Below are positions 30,620-38,425 of a stretch of DNA of 64,000 nucleotides, piece by piece. The stretch lies in NCBI RefSeq assembly GCF_030656115.1, contig NZ_JAUSOO010000129.1, forward strand, positions 80,824-144,823, in the 5' to 3' direction. The notes under the pieces are model-generated. The model searched no databases. It worked only from the letters and a program-made list of their open reading frames with translations, and was not told where the DNA came from. Position 1 is the first letter of the stretch; each line of letters begins with the position of its first letter. This DNA is from Hydrogenophaga sp. (GTDB taxonomy: Bacteria > Pseudomonadota > Gammaproteobacteria > Burkholderiales > Burkholderiaceae_C). Position numbers and translations under genes: made by a program.

Positions 30620-30900
30620 CTACAGCCTGGCGCCGCCGAAGCCTGGTTTTCTGTGCTGATGGCGAACCACGATGATTCGGATACCCGGCTCAAGGCTGCG
30701 ATAGACAACCGAATACGGAAAGACACGCATCGGAAAGACACGACGGCCCTTTGTGGTCAGCGTGCCCAGGCCCGGATGCTTCACCAAGAGATTTGCAACG
30801 CGCTCAAACTCGTCAAGAAACCGTTGGGCAACCCGCAGGCCTAAAAATCCAAGGCATCCGCCATGTCTTGCACGGCGCCAGGGTGAAGCGAATACGTCAC
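30620..30900 (-). pseudogene. RelE/ParE toxin, frameshifted
   Basis: GTG 30900 (overlapping the antitoxin stop, GTGA) opens TYSLHPGAVQDMADALDF, which hits TAG at 30841-30843. The rest of the toxin continues in another frame as GLRVAQRFLDEFERVANLL to HQHRKPGFGGARL and a stop at 30620. About five codons normally joining ALDFY to the next helix are missing together with one extra base, so a small deletion of about 13 bases (not a multiple of three) explains both. The product would be a 19-residue fragment, so the toxin is very likely dead. Confidence 0.82.
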
Positions 30901-31124
30901 CTGACCAGCCTTTGCCGCAGCCGGTTTATGGCATCTTGAGCGGAGACCTCGGCCACCAGGCCCGACGCCAACGATGCCTCTCTTTGATCCGCTTCCAATG
31001 CCCAGGCTTGCTCAACGTCCGGGTCGGTGTCGAGGCTCGCGATGAGACGCTCAGGCAGGTGTGAACGGTCCGCAGGGGGAAGCTTCAGGACTTCGGCTTC
31101 CAGGACTTCAAGGCTGGTGGACAT
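30897..31124 (-). CDS. Addiction-module antitoxin (RelB/ParD-like, TIGR02574 type)
   Basis: A 75-residue protein that starts MSTSLEVLEAEVLKLPPADR and has the pattern LPERLIASLDTDPDVEQAW typical of the short 'addiction module' antitoxins paired with RelE/ParE toxins. Its stop overlaps the start of the broken toxin, the normal operon arrangement. It now appears to be an orphan antitoxin. The 192 bases upstream hold no gene. Confidence 0.82.
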   Translation of the reverse strand: MSTSLEVLEAEVLKLPPADRSHLPERLIASLDTDPDVEQAWALEADQREASLASGLVAEVSAQDAINRLRQRLVR

Positions 31125-31316
31125 GGTGATTTCCGACGTGATGGCGCTGAACCAGCCGTAGCTGGCCACACTTGGCGCCCAGGGCTGGCGGTTTGGGTTG
31201 CGCCTGGGGAAGGCGGGATTGTCGTGAAACGCTGGTGTGAAGCTTTGAAGTGAACGCCAGCGCACGCGATTTGTGACAGCATCGGTGCCATTCCCCAAGA
31301 CTGACACCAAGCCGCC

Positions 31317-31535
31317 ATGAAAACCATAGACGAAATGCTGAACCTGGCCTTGCTGACCCCCGACCAGCACCAGCAAATCAGCCGCTGGATCGCCCAGGCC
31401 GACTCGCCCGACGACATTTTGAAAATGCCACCGCCGCTGTGGCGGGCCATTGAGCGGGCCAGCGCGGTCATGGGCATCGACGAAGACCTGATGCGCCCGC
31501 CTGCGCTGGATGCCGACGACGTGGTTGGCCGGTAG
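31317..31535 (+). CDS. Small conserved-looking protein, unknown function
   Basis: A 72-residue acidic protein (MKTIDEMLNLALLTPDQHQQ...) with Leu/Pro patterning and no membrane segment or Cys. I do not recognise a family. ATG 31317 follows AGCCGCC; the ribosome site is weak. The sequence is compositionally normal for the region. It is not clearly coupled to either neighbour. Confidence 0.5.
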   Translation: MKTIDEMLNLALLTPDQHQQISRWIAQADSPDDILKMPPPLWRAIERASAVMGIDEDLMRPPALDADDVVGR

Positions 31536-31698
31536 ACGGCGCCCCGAGCAGGTTGCAGCCTTCGCCAAAGCACCCCGCCCACGCAGGGCCAACGGTTGCG
31601 CTGGCAGACGCATGCACGCAAACTGCTTGAACTCAGAAGCCGCACAGCGATCCCATCCACGGCCTGTGCCACCACCCCCTGACTTCAGCGAGGAACCC

Positions 31699-32103
31699 AT
31701 GCCCACCCGACAAACGCCCCTCAAACGGCGCGCCCTTTGGTCCATGGCTGGCGCCGCCCTGGTGTTCGCCACGGCCACCACGGCGGTGGCGCCCGCCGCC
31801 GCCCACCACGGCTGGACGTGGGCCGAAGACGTGAACGCCGAACTCACCGGCACCATCGTTGCCGCCAAGCTCGGCAACCCCCACGGCGAACTCACCTTGG
31901 CGGCCGACGGCGCCCAGTGGATCGTGGAAGTGGGCCAGCCGTGGCGCAACCAGCGCGCCGGGCTGAAAGACGAGATGCTGGCCAAGGGCGTGAAGCTCAC
32001 CGTGTCGGGCCACAAACACACCGACCCCAACAAGCGCGTGTTCAAGGCCGAACGCCTGCTCATCGACGGCAAGACCTTCGACCTGTACCCCGACCGCAAC
32101 TGA
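31699..32103 (+). CDS. DUF6152-family secreted protein
   Basis: A 134-residue protein with a signal peptide (RRALWSMAGAALVFATATTA, cleavage near APAAA-HHG). The mature N-terminus begins HHGWTWAEDVNAELTGTI, then a small beta-rich domain with GNPHGELTL and a Tyr/Asp-rich end, the features of DUF6152. The N-terminal HH could bind a metal such as copper (inference). AGGAACCC precedes the ATG. The DUF6644 membrane protein follows 35 bases later; the pair recurs together in proteobacteria. Confidence 0.75.
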   Translation: MPTRQTPLKRRALWSMAGAALVFATATTAVAPAAAHHGWTWAEDVNAELTGTIVAAKLGNPHGELTLAADGAQWIVEVGQPWRNQRAGLKDEMLAKGVKLTVSGHKHTDPNKRVFKAERLLIDGKTFDLYPDRN

Positions 32104-32138
32104 TCCGCGCACCGCCCAGCCGGATCGTTGAAACCCCC

Positions 32139-32618
32139 ATGGACGCGCTGGCCGCCGCCCTGCAAGACAGCGCGCTATCGCAACTGCTGCGCTCGTCCAT
32201 CTGGCTGTACCCACTGGTCAACACCGGCCATGTGGTCGGCATCGCCCTGCTGTTCGGCGCCATCGTGCCGCTGGACCTGCGGTTGATGGGGTTCTTCCAG
32301 CGCGCACCGCTGGAACACCTTTTGAACACCCTGATCCCGGTGGCCGTCACTGGGCTCGTGCTGGCGCTGTTCACCGGCTCCCTGCTTTTCGCCACCCGCC
32401 CGCTGGACTATGTGGGGGAACCGCTGTTTGGGATCAAGCTGGCGCTGCTGGGCGCGGGCGTGGTCAATGCGCTGGTGTTGCGGTATTCACCGAGCTGGAA
32501 GTGGGTGGGCGGTGCGACGGGTGCGCCGCCGCCGCGGGCCTGGCGGCTGCACGGGCTGCTGTCCATCGTGCTCTGGCTGGGGGTGATCACTGCGGGCCGC
32601 TTGATCGGGTACCGGTAG
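32139..32618 (+). CDS. DUF6644-like four-helix membrane protein
   Basis: A 159-residue protein with four hydrophobic helices, including VVGIALLFGAIVPLDLRLMG, LIPVAVTGLVLALFTGSLLF and LLSIVLWLGVITAGRLIGY. A His in NTGHVVG and one in RLHGLLS sit in helices, as in small haem- or copper-handling membrane proteins, but no function is established. It follows the DUF6152 gene and is probably its membrane partner. Confidence 0.7.
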   Translation: MDALAAALQDSALSQLLRSSIWLYPLVNTGHVVGIALLFGAIVPLDLRLMGFFQRAPLEHLLNTLIPVAVTGLVLALFTGSLLFATRPLDYVGEPLFGIKLALLGAGVVNALVLRYSPSWKWVGGATGAPPPRAWRLHGLLSIVLWLGVITAGRLIGYR

Positions 32619-32702
32619 GGCCATGGTCGAGGCGATGGGTCACCAAGAGGCACAAGGATGGACCCTATTTTTGGGCGGGGGGTGCAGATTCACCTGCAAG
32701 GC

Positions 32703-33185
32703 TTAATCCACCCGCAGCACCTCAAACTGCTGTCGGATGGAAGCGACCTGCATCGACACCTCATCACCCTCGCATTTGCCCAGCATGGCCCTGCCCAAAG
32801 GGGCTTCACTGCTGATGACCTGAACGGACTGAGCGCCGCTGACCAACTGCATGTTGCCCCCACCGGGACCGAGAAAGAGCTGTTGCTGCTTATCGTCGGC
32901 ATCAACCAGGCATACCAGCGCGCCGAGCGGTATGCCTTTGCTGGCGTCATAAGGGCGCGGGTGGAATTGGCGCCAATGGGCCATCGCCTGGCGGATGGCT
33001 TCGGCGCGACGGGCTTGCCCGGTGGCCAGGTAGGCGGCTTCGAGCCCCAAGGTGTCGTATTTGTTTTCGGCGATGTTCTCTTCGTGCGTCGCCGTTTCAT
33101 GGGCCGCCCGCACCGCTTGCTCGGCTTGCAGCAGGTCTTCGGCGAGCCGTTCCAGCACCTGCTGCTGCAGCGAGAATTTATCCAT
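32703..33185 (-). CDS. GreA/GreB-family transcription elongation factor-like protein
   Basis: A 160-residue protein. It has an N-terminal helical hairpin (QQQVLERLAEDLLQAEQAVRAAHETATHEENIAENKYDT...), then a C-terminal FKBP-like GreA/B domain with LGALVCLVDADDKQQQLFLGPGGG and SSEAPLGRAMLGKCEGDEV, the conserved S-PLG-A--G--G-E pattern. Gre factors rescue backtracked RNA polymerase. The coiled coil is shorter than in housekeeping GreA, so it is a paralogue. ATG 33185 was chosen over the longer frame. Confidence 0.8.
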   Translation of the reverse strand: MDKFSLQQQVLERLAEDLLQAEQAVRAAHETATHEENIAENKYDTLGLEAAYLATGQARRAEAIRQAMAHWRQFHPRPYDASKGIPLGALVCLVDADDKQQQLFLGPGGGNMQLVSGAQSVQVISSEAPLGRAMLGKCEGDEVSMQVASIRQQFEVLRVD

Positions 33186-33265
33186 GGTGAAAGGTAGCGA
33201 TGTAATCGGCCCGCCCGTGCCGCGAAGCGGCAACCTTCAGTTGTGTGTCTGTTTGGGCCAGAAGG

Positions 33266-33739
33266 TTAGGCGGTATTGCCTCGCTGACCTTGATGGCTCG
33301 GTTCAGCACGACTTTTGACTCTCGGCGGAATGTACACATACTTTTCTTGATTCGACTTCTTGCGCTTCCGATCAGGCCAATCACAACTACCGCAGTCGCA
33401 GCAGCTCACAAAGTCGAAAAACCGAGAAAGGCTTCGCCCACTGGAGAGATCAAACCCACAGCCCTCCGGCGCATCGCATCCCAAATCGCAATCTCCACGC
33501 TGCGATCTGAAAGGTCGACGCGGTCGATCTGAATATCGACGATGTGCCACCCCGCATCTGTAAGTTCTCTCCCGCAATAACAAAAGCCCGCCAATGACAC
33601 CGTGGCGACGCACTGCGCGATAACCAAGCGCAGAGCAACTTGCGCACCCGGTGTGCATGCTGTAGGCGCAGCGAAAACCCTTGTAAGGCGAAACGTATCG
33701 CTGATAAAAGCGAATGACTGCAAGTGCAAGTCGGCGCAT
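33266..33739 (-). CDS. YidD-like membrane protein insertion factor with Cys-rich extension
   Basis: A 157-residue protein. The first 70 residues are a clear YidD domain: LALAVIRFYQRYVSPYKGF, then CAYSMHTGCASCSALGYRA and RRHGVIGGLLLLRER. A long tail unlike standard 70-90-residue YidD follows, with repeated Cys (CDLGCDAPEGCG; CCDCGSCDWPD) and a basic end. Canonical yidD sits beside rnpA and yidC; this copy does not, so it is a variant. ATG 33739 is used; an in-frame TTG two codons earlier is also possible. Confidence 0.72.
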   Translation of the reverse strand: MRRLALAVIRFYQRYVSPYKGFRCAYSMHTGCASCSALGYRAVRRHGVIGGLLLLRERTYRCGVAHRRYSDRPRRPFRSQRGDCDLGCDAPEGCGFDLSSGRSLSRFFDFVSCCDCGSCDWPDRKRKKSNQEKYVYIPPRVKSRAEPSHQGQRGNTA

Positions 33740-33905
33740 ACCCAATGATGTTTAACGAATGAAAGAGGCTTCCCCGTCCCGAACGAGCCGCGCACCCTGA
33801 GGCTTGCGGTTAACGGTAACTGAGTGCCACGATGGGCAGCTTGAACTTTTGGCAAGCCGAAACTTCGTTTGCATCAACTCACTCGTTTTGTGGAAGGGGA
33901 AGTAC

Positions 33906-34461
33906 ATGACCACCATTGTCACCATCGGAATCGATCTCGCCTTGCCTGATCGGCATGGAAGCTTGCTCCGGTGCCCACCACTGGGCACGCGAGTTCCAGA
34001 AGTTCGACCACACCGTGCGCCTGATGGCGCCCAAGTTCGTCACCCCCTACCGCCTCTCGGGCAAGCGCGGCAAAAATGATGCAGCCGATGCCGCCGCCAT
34101 CTGCGATGGCCGTTACCCGGCCCAACATGCGCTTTGTGCCCATCAAGTCGGTCGAGCAACAAGGCCAGCTGCTGGTACACCGCGCCCGCCAGTTCTGCGC
34201 CTGGCTCGGGCTGGTGCCCGGGCAGTACAGCTCGGCGACAAGCAGCGCCTGGGGCGCATCACCAAGGCGGGTGACCCGTACCTGCGCAGCCTGCTGGTCA
34301 TGAACAAGACCAACCCCCGGCAAGTCCCTGTGAGCCGCTGGGCGCGTGGCCTGGCCGAGCGGCGCAGTTATTGGCGCTCGGTGGTGGCCGTGGCGGCCAA
34401 GAACGCACGCCTGTGCTGGGCGGTGCTGCAGCGTGGGGAGGGGTTCAAGATGCCGACTTGA
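33906..34461 (+). pseudogene. IS110-family transposase remnant
   Basis: Starts MTTIVTIGIDLA, the opening of the IS110 DEDD domain. It then loses sequence and shifts frame; EACSGAHHWAREFQ, LMAPKFVTPYRLSGKRGKNDAADAAA and, after another gap, FCAWLGLVPGQ and RITKAGDPYLRSLLV...NARLCWAVLQRGE are recognisable in different frames. About half of a normal 340-residue transposase is missing. The element ends near TTCAAGATGCCGACTTGA. No intact ends or target duplication could be assigned. Confidence 0.82.
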
Positions 34462-34554
34462 ACCGCGCCCACTTCAGGAATCCGAAAGAGATGTCACCAC
34501 AGATCAAACCGTCCGCCGCGTGAAGGCTTGAAAGTTGATGTGCAAAGGTTGGGC

Positions 34555-34605
34555 GTCAAGTTCCGCCTGTTTATCCAGCGTGTTTATGAACAGGCGGAAC
34601 TTGAC
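34555..34605. repeat. Perfect 17-bp inverted repeat beside the IS110 remnant
   Basis: GTCAAGTTCCGCCTGTT (34555-34571) and its exact complement (34589-34605) flank a 17-base spacer. It lies between the IS110 remnant and the end of the FitB-like toxin gene. It has no T-run on either side, so a simple terminator is unlikely; a transposon end or IS110 target hairpin is possible. Confidence 0.75.
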
Positions 34606-34638
34606 ACAAAAGCCGCTCCGCCTTTTTCAATCAGAACC

Positions 34639-35067
34639 TCAACCCTCAAATTCCCAAGGGTTCACCACAACCAAGCGGCTGATGTGTTCAAAGTCTGCGG
34701 TGTTGCGTGTGGCCAGTGTCAGGCCATGCGCCAATGCAATGGCAGCAATTTGCGCGTCCTCGGTGCTGATGGGCCTGCCCATGCGGGTGCGGTTTGCCAC
34801 GGTTTGGGCGTAGTGGCTGGCGGCGGCTTCGTCAAACGGCAGGCAACGGCCCTGTAGCTCGGTGTCAAACATGGTCTGTGCGGCGTGGGTCAGGCCCGCT
34901 TGCCGTTGTCCCGCGGGCATCAGGGCCAGCCCCAGTTCAATTTCAGCGCGGGCGATGGCGCTGGTGTAGGTATTTGCCGGGTTTTGTGCATCCAGCCAGG
35001 CCACCACTTGGGCGGCGGGTTGCGGCCGCATGAACTCCGACAAAACGTTGGTATCCAGCAGCATCAT
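34639..35067 (-). CDS. FitB/VapC-type PIN-domain toxin
   Basis: A 142-residue PIN-domain ribonuclease. Acidic residues for the metal site are present: D5 (LLDTNVLSE), E42 (ARAEIELG), D103-D104 region (PISTEDAQIAA) and D125 (ATRNTADF). The start MMLLDTNVLSEFMRP and the segment GRPISTEDAQIAAIA are FitB-like. It would cleave tRNA or other RNA when freed from its antitoxin. Its ATG overlaps the antitoxin stop (ATGATG). Confidence 0.9.
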   Translation of the reverse strand: MMLLDTNVLSEFMRPQPAAQVVAWLDAQNPANTYTSAIARAEIELGLALMPAGQRQAGLTHAAQTMFDTELQGRCLPFDEAAASHYAQTVANRTRMGRPISTEDAQIAAIALAHGLTLATRNTADFEHISRLVVVNPWEFEG

Positions 35068-35318
35068 GTGGCGTCATCCCATTGGGGTGGTGTGCGTGCG
35101 GTTTGGCGTGGAGGGGTGCTGAAATCGGGGCTTGCCACGGCTGCAAAACAGCCCAGCAGCCGCTGGCCCATGGGCTTGGCGGTGATGTTTGCCCGTGACA
35201 GCGCATCGCGCAAGATGCGCCGGGCTTCTTCTTCCATGGACACCCCGTTGTGGGCGGCGCGTATGCGCAGTTGGGTCTTGAGGGCATCGTCCACGTTGCG
35301 AATGGTGAGTGCGGCCAT
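35064..35318 (-). CDS. FitA-like ribbon-helix-helix antitoxin
   Basis: An 84-residue protein. The first 45 residues are an Arc/MetJ-type ribbon-helix-helix (MAALTIRNVDDALKTQLRIR, then NGVSMEEEARRIL), the rest a toxin-binding tail. AAGGAGCC precedes ATG 35318. An 11-base palindrome upstream is a likely operator. It forms a toxin-antitoxin operon with the PIN-domain gene. Confidence 0.9.
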   Translation of the reverse strand: MAALTIRNVDDALKTQLRIRAAHNGVSMEEEARRILRDALSRANITAKPMGQRLLGCFAAVASPDFSTPPRQTARTPPQWDDAT

Positions 35319-35336
35319 GCGTGGCTCCTTTTGATA

Positions 35337-35347
35337 GCAATGATTGC
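35337..35347. promoter_or_regulatory. Candidate FitA operator
   Basis: GCAAT-G-ATTGC, an 11-base palindrome 19 bases upstream of the antitoxin start. Its size and place fit autoregulation by a ribbon-helix-helix antitoxin. Confidence 0.5.
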
Positions 35348-35476
35348 ATTGTAGGCAGTTTTGGAGTGGACTGTCGTAACCACAACAGCCTGTTCGAAAG
35401 ACCGCAATGGGGGCGAGACATGTCATTGATCTTGTCATCCCTGACACCCTGCTGCCCCATCTCAGCAGCCATGAAC

Positions 35477-35519
35477 CCATCGCCACTGTGTTGACACAAT
35501 GTCAACACAGTGGCGATGG
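35477..35519. repeat. 43-base palindrome with perfect 20-bp arms
   Basis: The arm CCATCGCCACTGTGTTGACA (35477-35496) and its exact complement (35500-35519) surround CAA. It lies in the 365-base gene-free stretch between fitA and the rhodanese gene. A smaller hairpin, ACGCAGTT-ATAC-AACTGCGT (35588-35607), follows. The centre TTGACACAATGTCAA resembles a regulator site, but the arm length is more like a mobile-element end or cruciform. Confidence 0.85.
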
Positions 35520-35683
35520 TCAGCACCGCTACCCGCTGGCGCAGTGCGGCGAAAAAGCAAAAATCCTCAAATAAATCAATTGCTTACACGCAGTTATACA
35601 ACTGCGTTTCCCCCTGGCACGTCCATTGCAATGAAGCTCGCAGGCCATCCCGCCTGCCGACCTTCACGAGAGGACTTTTTGCC

Positions 35684-36574
35684 ATGAGCATTGACGCCAC
35701 CCTGATTGCGCCCGCTGAACTCGCTGCCCTGCAAGCCACCGAACCGGTGGTGATCATCGACACCCGCGACGCGGACACATTTGCCGCCGGGCACATTCCC
35801 GGCGCGGTGAATTTGCGCGAGGTGTTCACGTTTCTGGCCACGTCCACGCCCGAAGGGCTGAACGAATTGAAGGCCACGTTTGCGCAGGCGCTGGGTGCGG
35901 CGGGTTTGTCGGGCGCAGAAACGGCGGTGTTTTACGAAGACGCGATGAACAGCGGCTACGGACAGTCGTGCCGGGGCTATTACCTGTTGACCTGGCTGGG
36001 CTACCCCAAGATCAAGGTGCTCAACGGTGGCTTCAGCGCCTGGAAGGCGGCGGGTTTGCCCGTGTCTACCGAGGCGGCCACGCCCACGCCCGCCACGTTT
36101 CCCGAGCTGCCGATGGCCGACGTGATGCTGACGCAGGCCGATGTGCAGGCCGCGCTGGGCACCGACACGGTGTTGCTGGACGTGCGCGATGTGGACGAGT
36201 GGATTGGCGACAGCTCCAGCCCCTACGGCAAAGATTTCGCGCCGCGCAAGGGCCGCCTGCCGGGCGCCAAGTGGGTGGAGTGGTACCGCTTCATGAAACC
36301 GTCGGCCCAAGGCCCGGTGTTCAAAACGCCGGACGAGGTGCGGGCCGAATGCGCCACCGCCGGCATCACGCCAGACGACACGGTGTACCTGTATTGCTTC
36401 AAGGGCGCGCGCGCGTCCAACACGTTTCTGGCGCTGAAGCAGGCGGGCTTCAGCGACGTGCGCATGTACTTCGGCTCGTGGAACGAATGGTCGCGCGACG
36501 ACAGCTTGCCGATTGAAACCGGGCTGCCACTGGCCAAGCCGAGCCAGAAGCCCGCGCTGGCGCTGGCGGCCTGA
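35684..36574 (+). CDS. Tandem-rhodanese sulfurtransferase
   Basis: A 296-residue protein with two rhodanese domains. The N-terminal one has DTRDADTFAAGHIPGAVNL. The C-terminal one has DVRDVDEW and the active-site loop YCFKGARAS with Cys238 (CxxGxR). It would carry a persulfide sulfur from thiosulfate, mercaptopyruvate or another donor to thiols. ATG 35684 follows AGAGGAC. It is the first gene of a plus-strand cluster with OsmC, an acyl-CoA-dehydrogenase-like protein and a rubredoxin reductase. Confidence 0.9.
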   Translation: MSIDATLIAPAELAALQATEPVVIIDTRDADTFAAGHIPGAVNLREVFTFLATSTPEGLNELKATFAQALGAAGLSGAETAVFYEDAMNSGYGQSCRGYYLLTWLGYPKIKVLNGGFSAWKAAGLPVSTEAATPTPATFPELPMADVMLTQADVQAALGTDTVLLDVRDVDEWIGDSSSPYGKDFAPRKGRLPGAKWVEWYRFMKPSAQGPVFKTPDEVRAECATAGITPDDTVYLYCFKGARASNTFLALKQAGFSDVRMYFGSWNEWSRDDSLPIETGLPLAKPSQKPALALAA

Positions 36575-36638
36575 TTCCCTTTCGTTTTCCTTTTTGCGTT
36601 TTTCCTCCCATCAACCTTGTCCATTTTTGGAACCCTTC

Positions 36639-37208
36639 ATGTCTTCTACCGATTTGCTCGAACCCACCGCCACCGTCACCACCGTGAAGACCTACCTGCG
36701 CCCGATTGACGGCACCGGCCTGGCCGCGTTTGCCGCCAAGGGCAAGGCCAACCCGGCCAGCCGGGGCACCAACAAGGTCCACACCATCATGGAAGGCCAG
36801 TACCGCTCGCTGAGCTACGTGGGCCAGCACGCGCCGGTGGTGGTGGACGAGCCGCTGCACCTGTTTGGCGAAGACACGGCGCCGGCGCCGGGCGAGATCG
36901 TGCTCTCGGGCCTGGGCGGCTGCATCGCCGTGGGCGTGACGGCCGTGGCCACCTGGAAGGGCGTGAAGCAGAGCAAGCTGGAGGTGTTCATGGAAGGCGA
37001 CATTGGCACCCCGGCCGCCTGGGGCGCGGGTGGTGCGCTGGAGAAAACACCGCCCGAGATGGGCTTTCAGGCCATTCGCGTGAAGGTGCTGGTGGAAGGC
37101 GACGCGAGCCGCGAGGTGCTGGATCAGATCGTGCAGCACGCCAACTTCTATTCGCCGGTGGCCAACAGCATGCGCAACCCGATTCCGTTCGAGATTTCGA
37201 TGCTCTGA
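36639..37208 (+). CDS. OsmC-family protein
   Basis: A 189-residue OsmC/Ohr-fold protein. The helix VLSGLGGCIAVGVTAVA holds the conserved cysteine, and the C-terminal SPVANSMRNPIPFE matches the family's SPV-N-L-NP-P end. The second, resolving cysteine of classical Ohr is not seen, so it is not a typical organic-hydroperoxide reductase; such OsmC proteins are often found beside sulfur-transfer genes. It follows the rhodanese gene by 64 bases. Confidence 0.82.
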   Translation: MSSTDLLEPTATVTTVKTYLRPIDGTGLAAFAAKGKANPASRGTNKVHTIMEGQYRSLSYVGQHAPVVVDEPLHLFGEDTAPAPGEIVLSGLGGCIAVGVTAVATWKGVKQSKLEVFMEGDIGTPAAWGAGGALEKTPPEMGFQAIRVKVLVEGDASREVLDQIVQHANFYSPVANSMRNPIPFEISML

Positions 37209-37224
37209 ACCACCTTCACCCCGG

Positions 37225-37248
37225 CCTTCTCCCGCGAGCGGGAGAGGG
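37225..37248. repeat. Intergenic hairpin repeat (GGGAGAGGG family)
   Basis: CCTTCTCCCGC-GA-GCGGGAGAGGG, an 11-bp stem with one wobble pair, in the 71-base gap between osmC and the flavoprotein gene. Same family as the copies at 23709, 39824 and 39905. Confidence 0.7.
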
Positions 37249-37279
37249 AGCGAATACCACGCCCCACCCTGGAACCGCC

Positions 37280-38425
37280 ATGAACCCCGCCGACCTGCCT
37301 CCCGAACTCGCCACCCCTTCCGAACCCGCCCTGCTGGCCGCCGTGCGCGCCATTGCGCAAGGCCCGCTGGCCGAGCAGGTGCAGGGCATTGACCGCGAGG
37401 GCCACTACCCGCGCGCCGTGTTGCAGCAGCTCGCGGCGGCGGGCGCCATGAGCGCGCACCTGGCGGCACCCGCCGGGCTGGGCGACTACGGCCTGGCGAT
37501 CCGCGCCATGGCCGAGGCCTCCCGCGTGTGCGGCGCCACCGGCTTCATGATGTGGTGCCAGGCGGTGTGCGGGCTGTACCTGGAACAATCGGGCAACCCC
37601 GCGCTCACGGGCGACGCGCTGCTGCAGGTCGCCAGCGGGCAGCGGCTGGGCGGCACCGCGCTGTCCAACCCCATGAAGAGCTACGCGCAGATCGAAAGCC
37701 TGTTGCTCAAGGCCACACCGGTGGATGGCGGTTACCTCGTGAACGGCGCGCTGCCCTGGGTGAGCAATCTGGGGCCTGACCACTGCTGCGGCGCCATTGC
37801 GGCGGTGGAAGCCGACGGCCAGAGCCTGGGCAAAGAGCTGATGTTTTTGCTGCGCTGCGACGCGCCGGGCGTGACGATGCGCGACTGCCCCAGCTTCTCG
37901 GCCATGGAAGGCACGGGCACCTGGGCGCTGCACCTGAAAGATTATTTTGTGGGCGCGGGCGAGGTGATTGCCGACCCGGCCAAACCCACCATCGCGCGCA
38001 TCCGCGCGGCCTTCGTCATGCTCCAGTGCGGCATGGCGGTGGGCATCACCCAAGGCGCCATCGACAGCATGTGGGCGGTGGAGGCGCAGCTGGGCCATGT
38101 GAACCAGTTTCTGGAAGACCGGCCCGACACGCTGCAAGCCGAGTTGGACGCGCTCACCGCCCGCGTGATGAAGATGGCCGAGACACCGTTTGACGGCAGC
38201 ACCGAATTTTTCATCGACGTGCTCGACGCCCGCGCCCACGGCGCCGAGCTGTGCCTGCGCGCTGCGCAGTCTGCGCTGATGCACCAGGGCGCGCGCGGCT
38301 ACCTCATGAGTTCGGACGTGCAGCGCCGCGTGCGCGAGTCGCACTTTGTGGCCATCGTCACACCGGCCATCAAACACCTGCGCAAAGAAATTGCGCGGCT
38401 GAGCCAGGAGGAGATGCCGGTATGA
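37280..38425 (+). CDS. Acyl-CoA-dehydrogenase-like flavoprotein
   Basis: A 381-residue member of the ACAD fold: N-terminal helical domain, beta middle domain ([27 protein letters not shown]), and C-terminal four-helix domain. The usual catalytic glutamate region is not obvious, and the substrate loops differ from true fatty acyl dehydrogenases. Flavin monooxygenases that attack organosulfur compounds (DszC/SfnC-type) share this fold. The stop overlaps the start of the rubredoxin-reductase gene (ATGA), so that enzyme is its likely electron partner (inference). Confidence 0.75.
   Translation: MNPADLPPELATPSEPALLAAVRAIAQGPLAEQVQGIDREGHYPRAVLQQLAAAGAMSAHLAAPAGLGDYGLAIRAMAEASRVCGATGFMMWCQAVCGLYLEQSGNPALTGDALLQVASGQRLGGTALSNPMKSYAQIESLLLKATPVDGGYLVNGALPWVSNLGPDHCCGAIAAVEADGQSLGKELMFLLRCDAPGVTMRDCPSFSAMEGTGTWALHLKDYFVGAGEVIADPAKPTIARIRAAFVMLQCGMAVGITQGAIDSMWAVEAQLGHVNQFLEDRPDTLQAELDALTARVMKMAETPFDGSTEFFIDVLDARAHGAELCLRAAQSALMHQGARGYLMSSDVQRRVRESHFVAIVTPAIKHLRKEIARLSQEEMPV

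Noticed and set aside
33919..34323. 134-residue minus-strand frame over the IS110 remnant
   Set aside because: Antisense shadow; the transposase fragments on the plus strand are recognisable.
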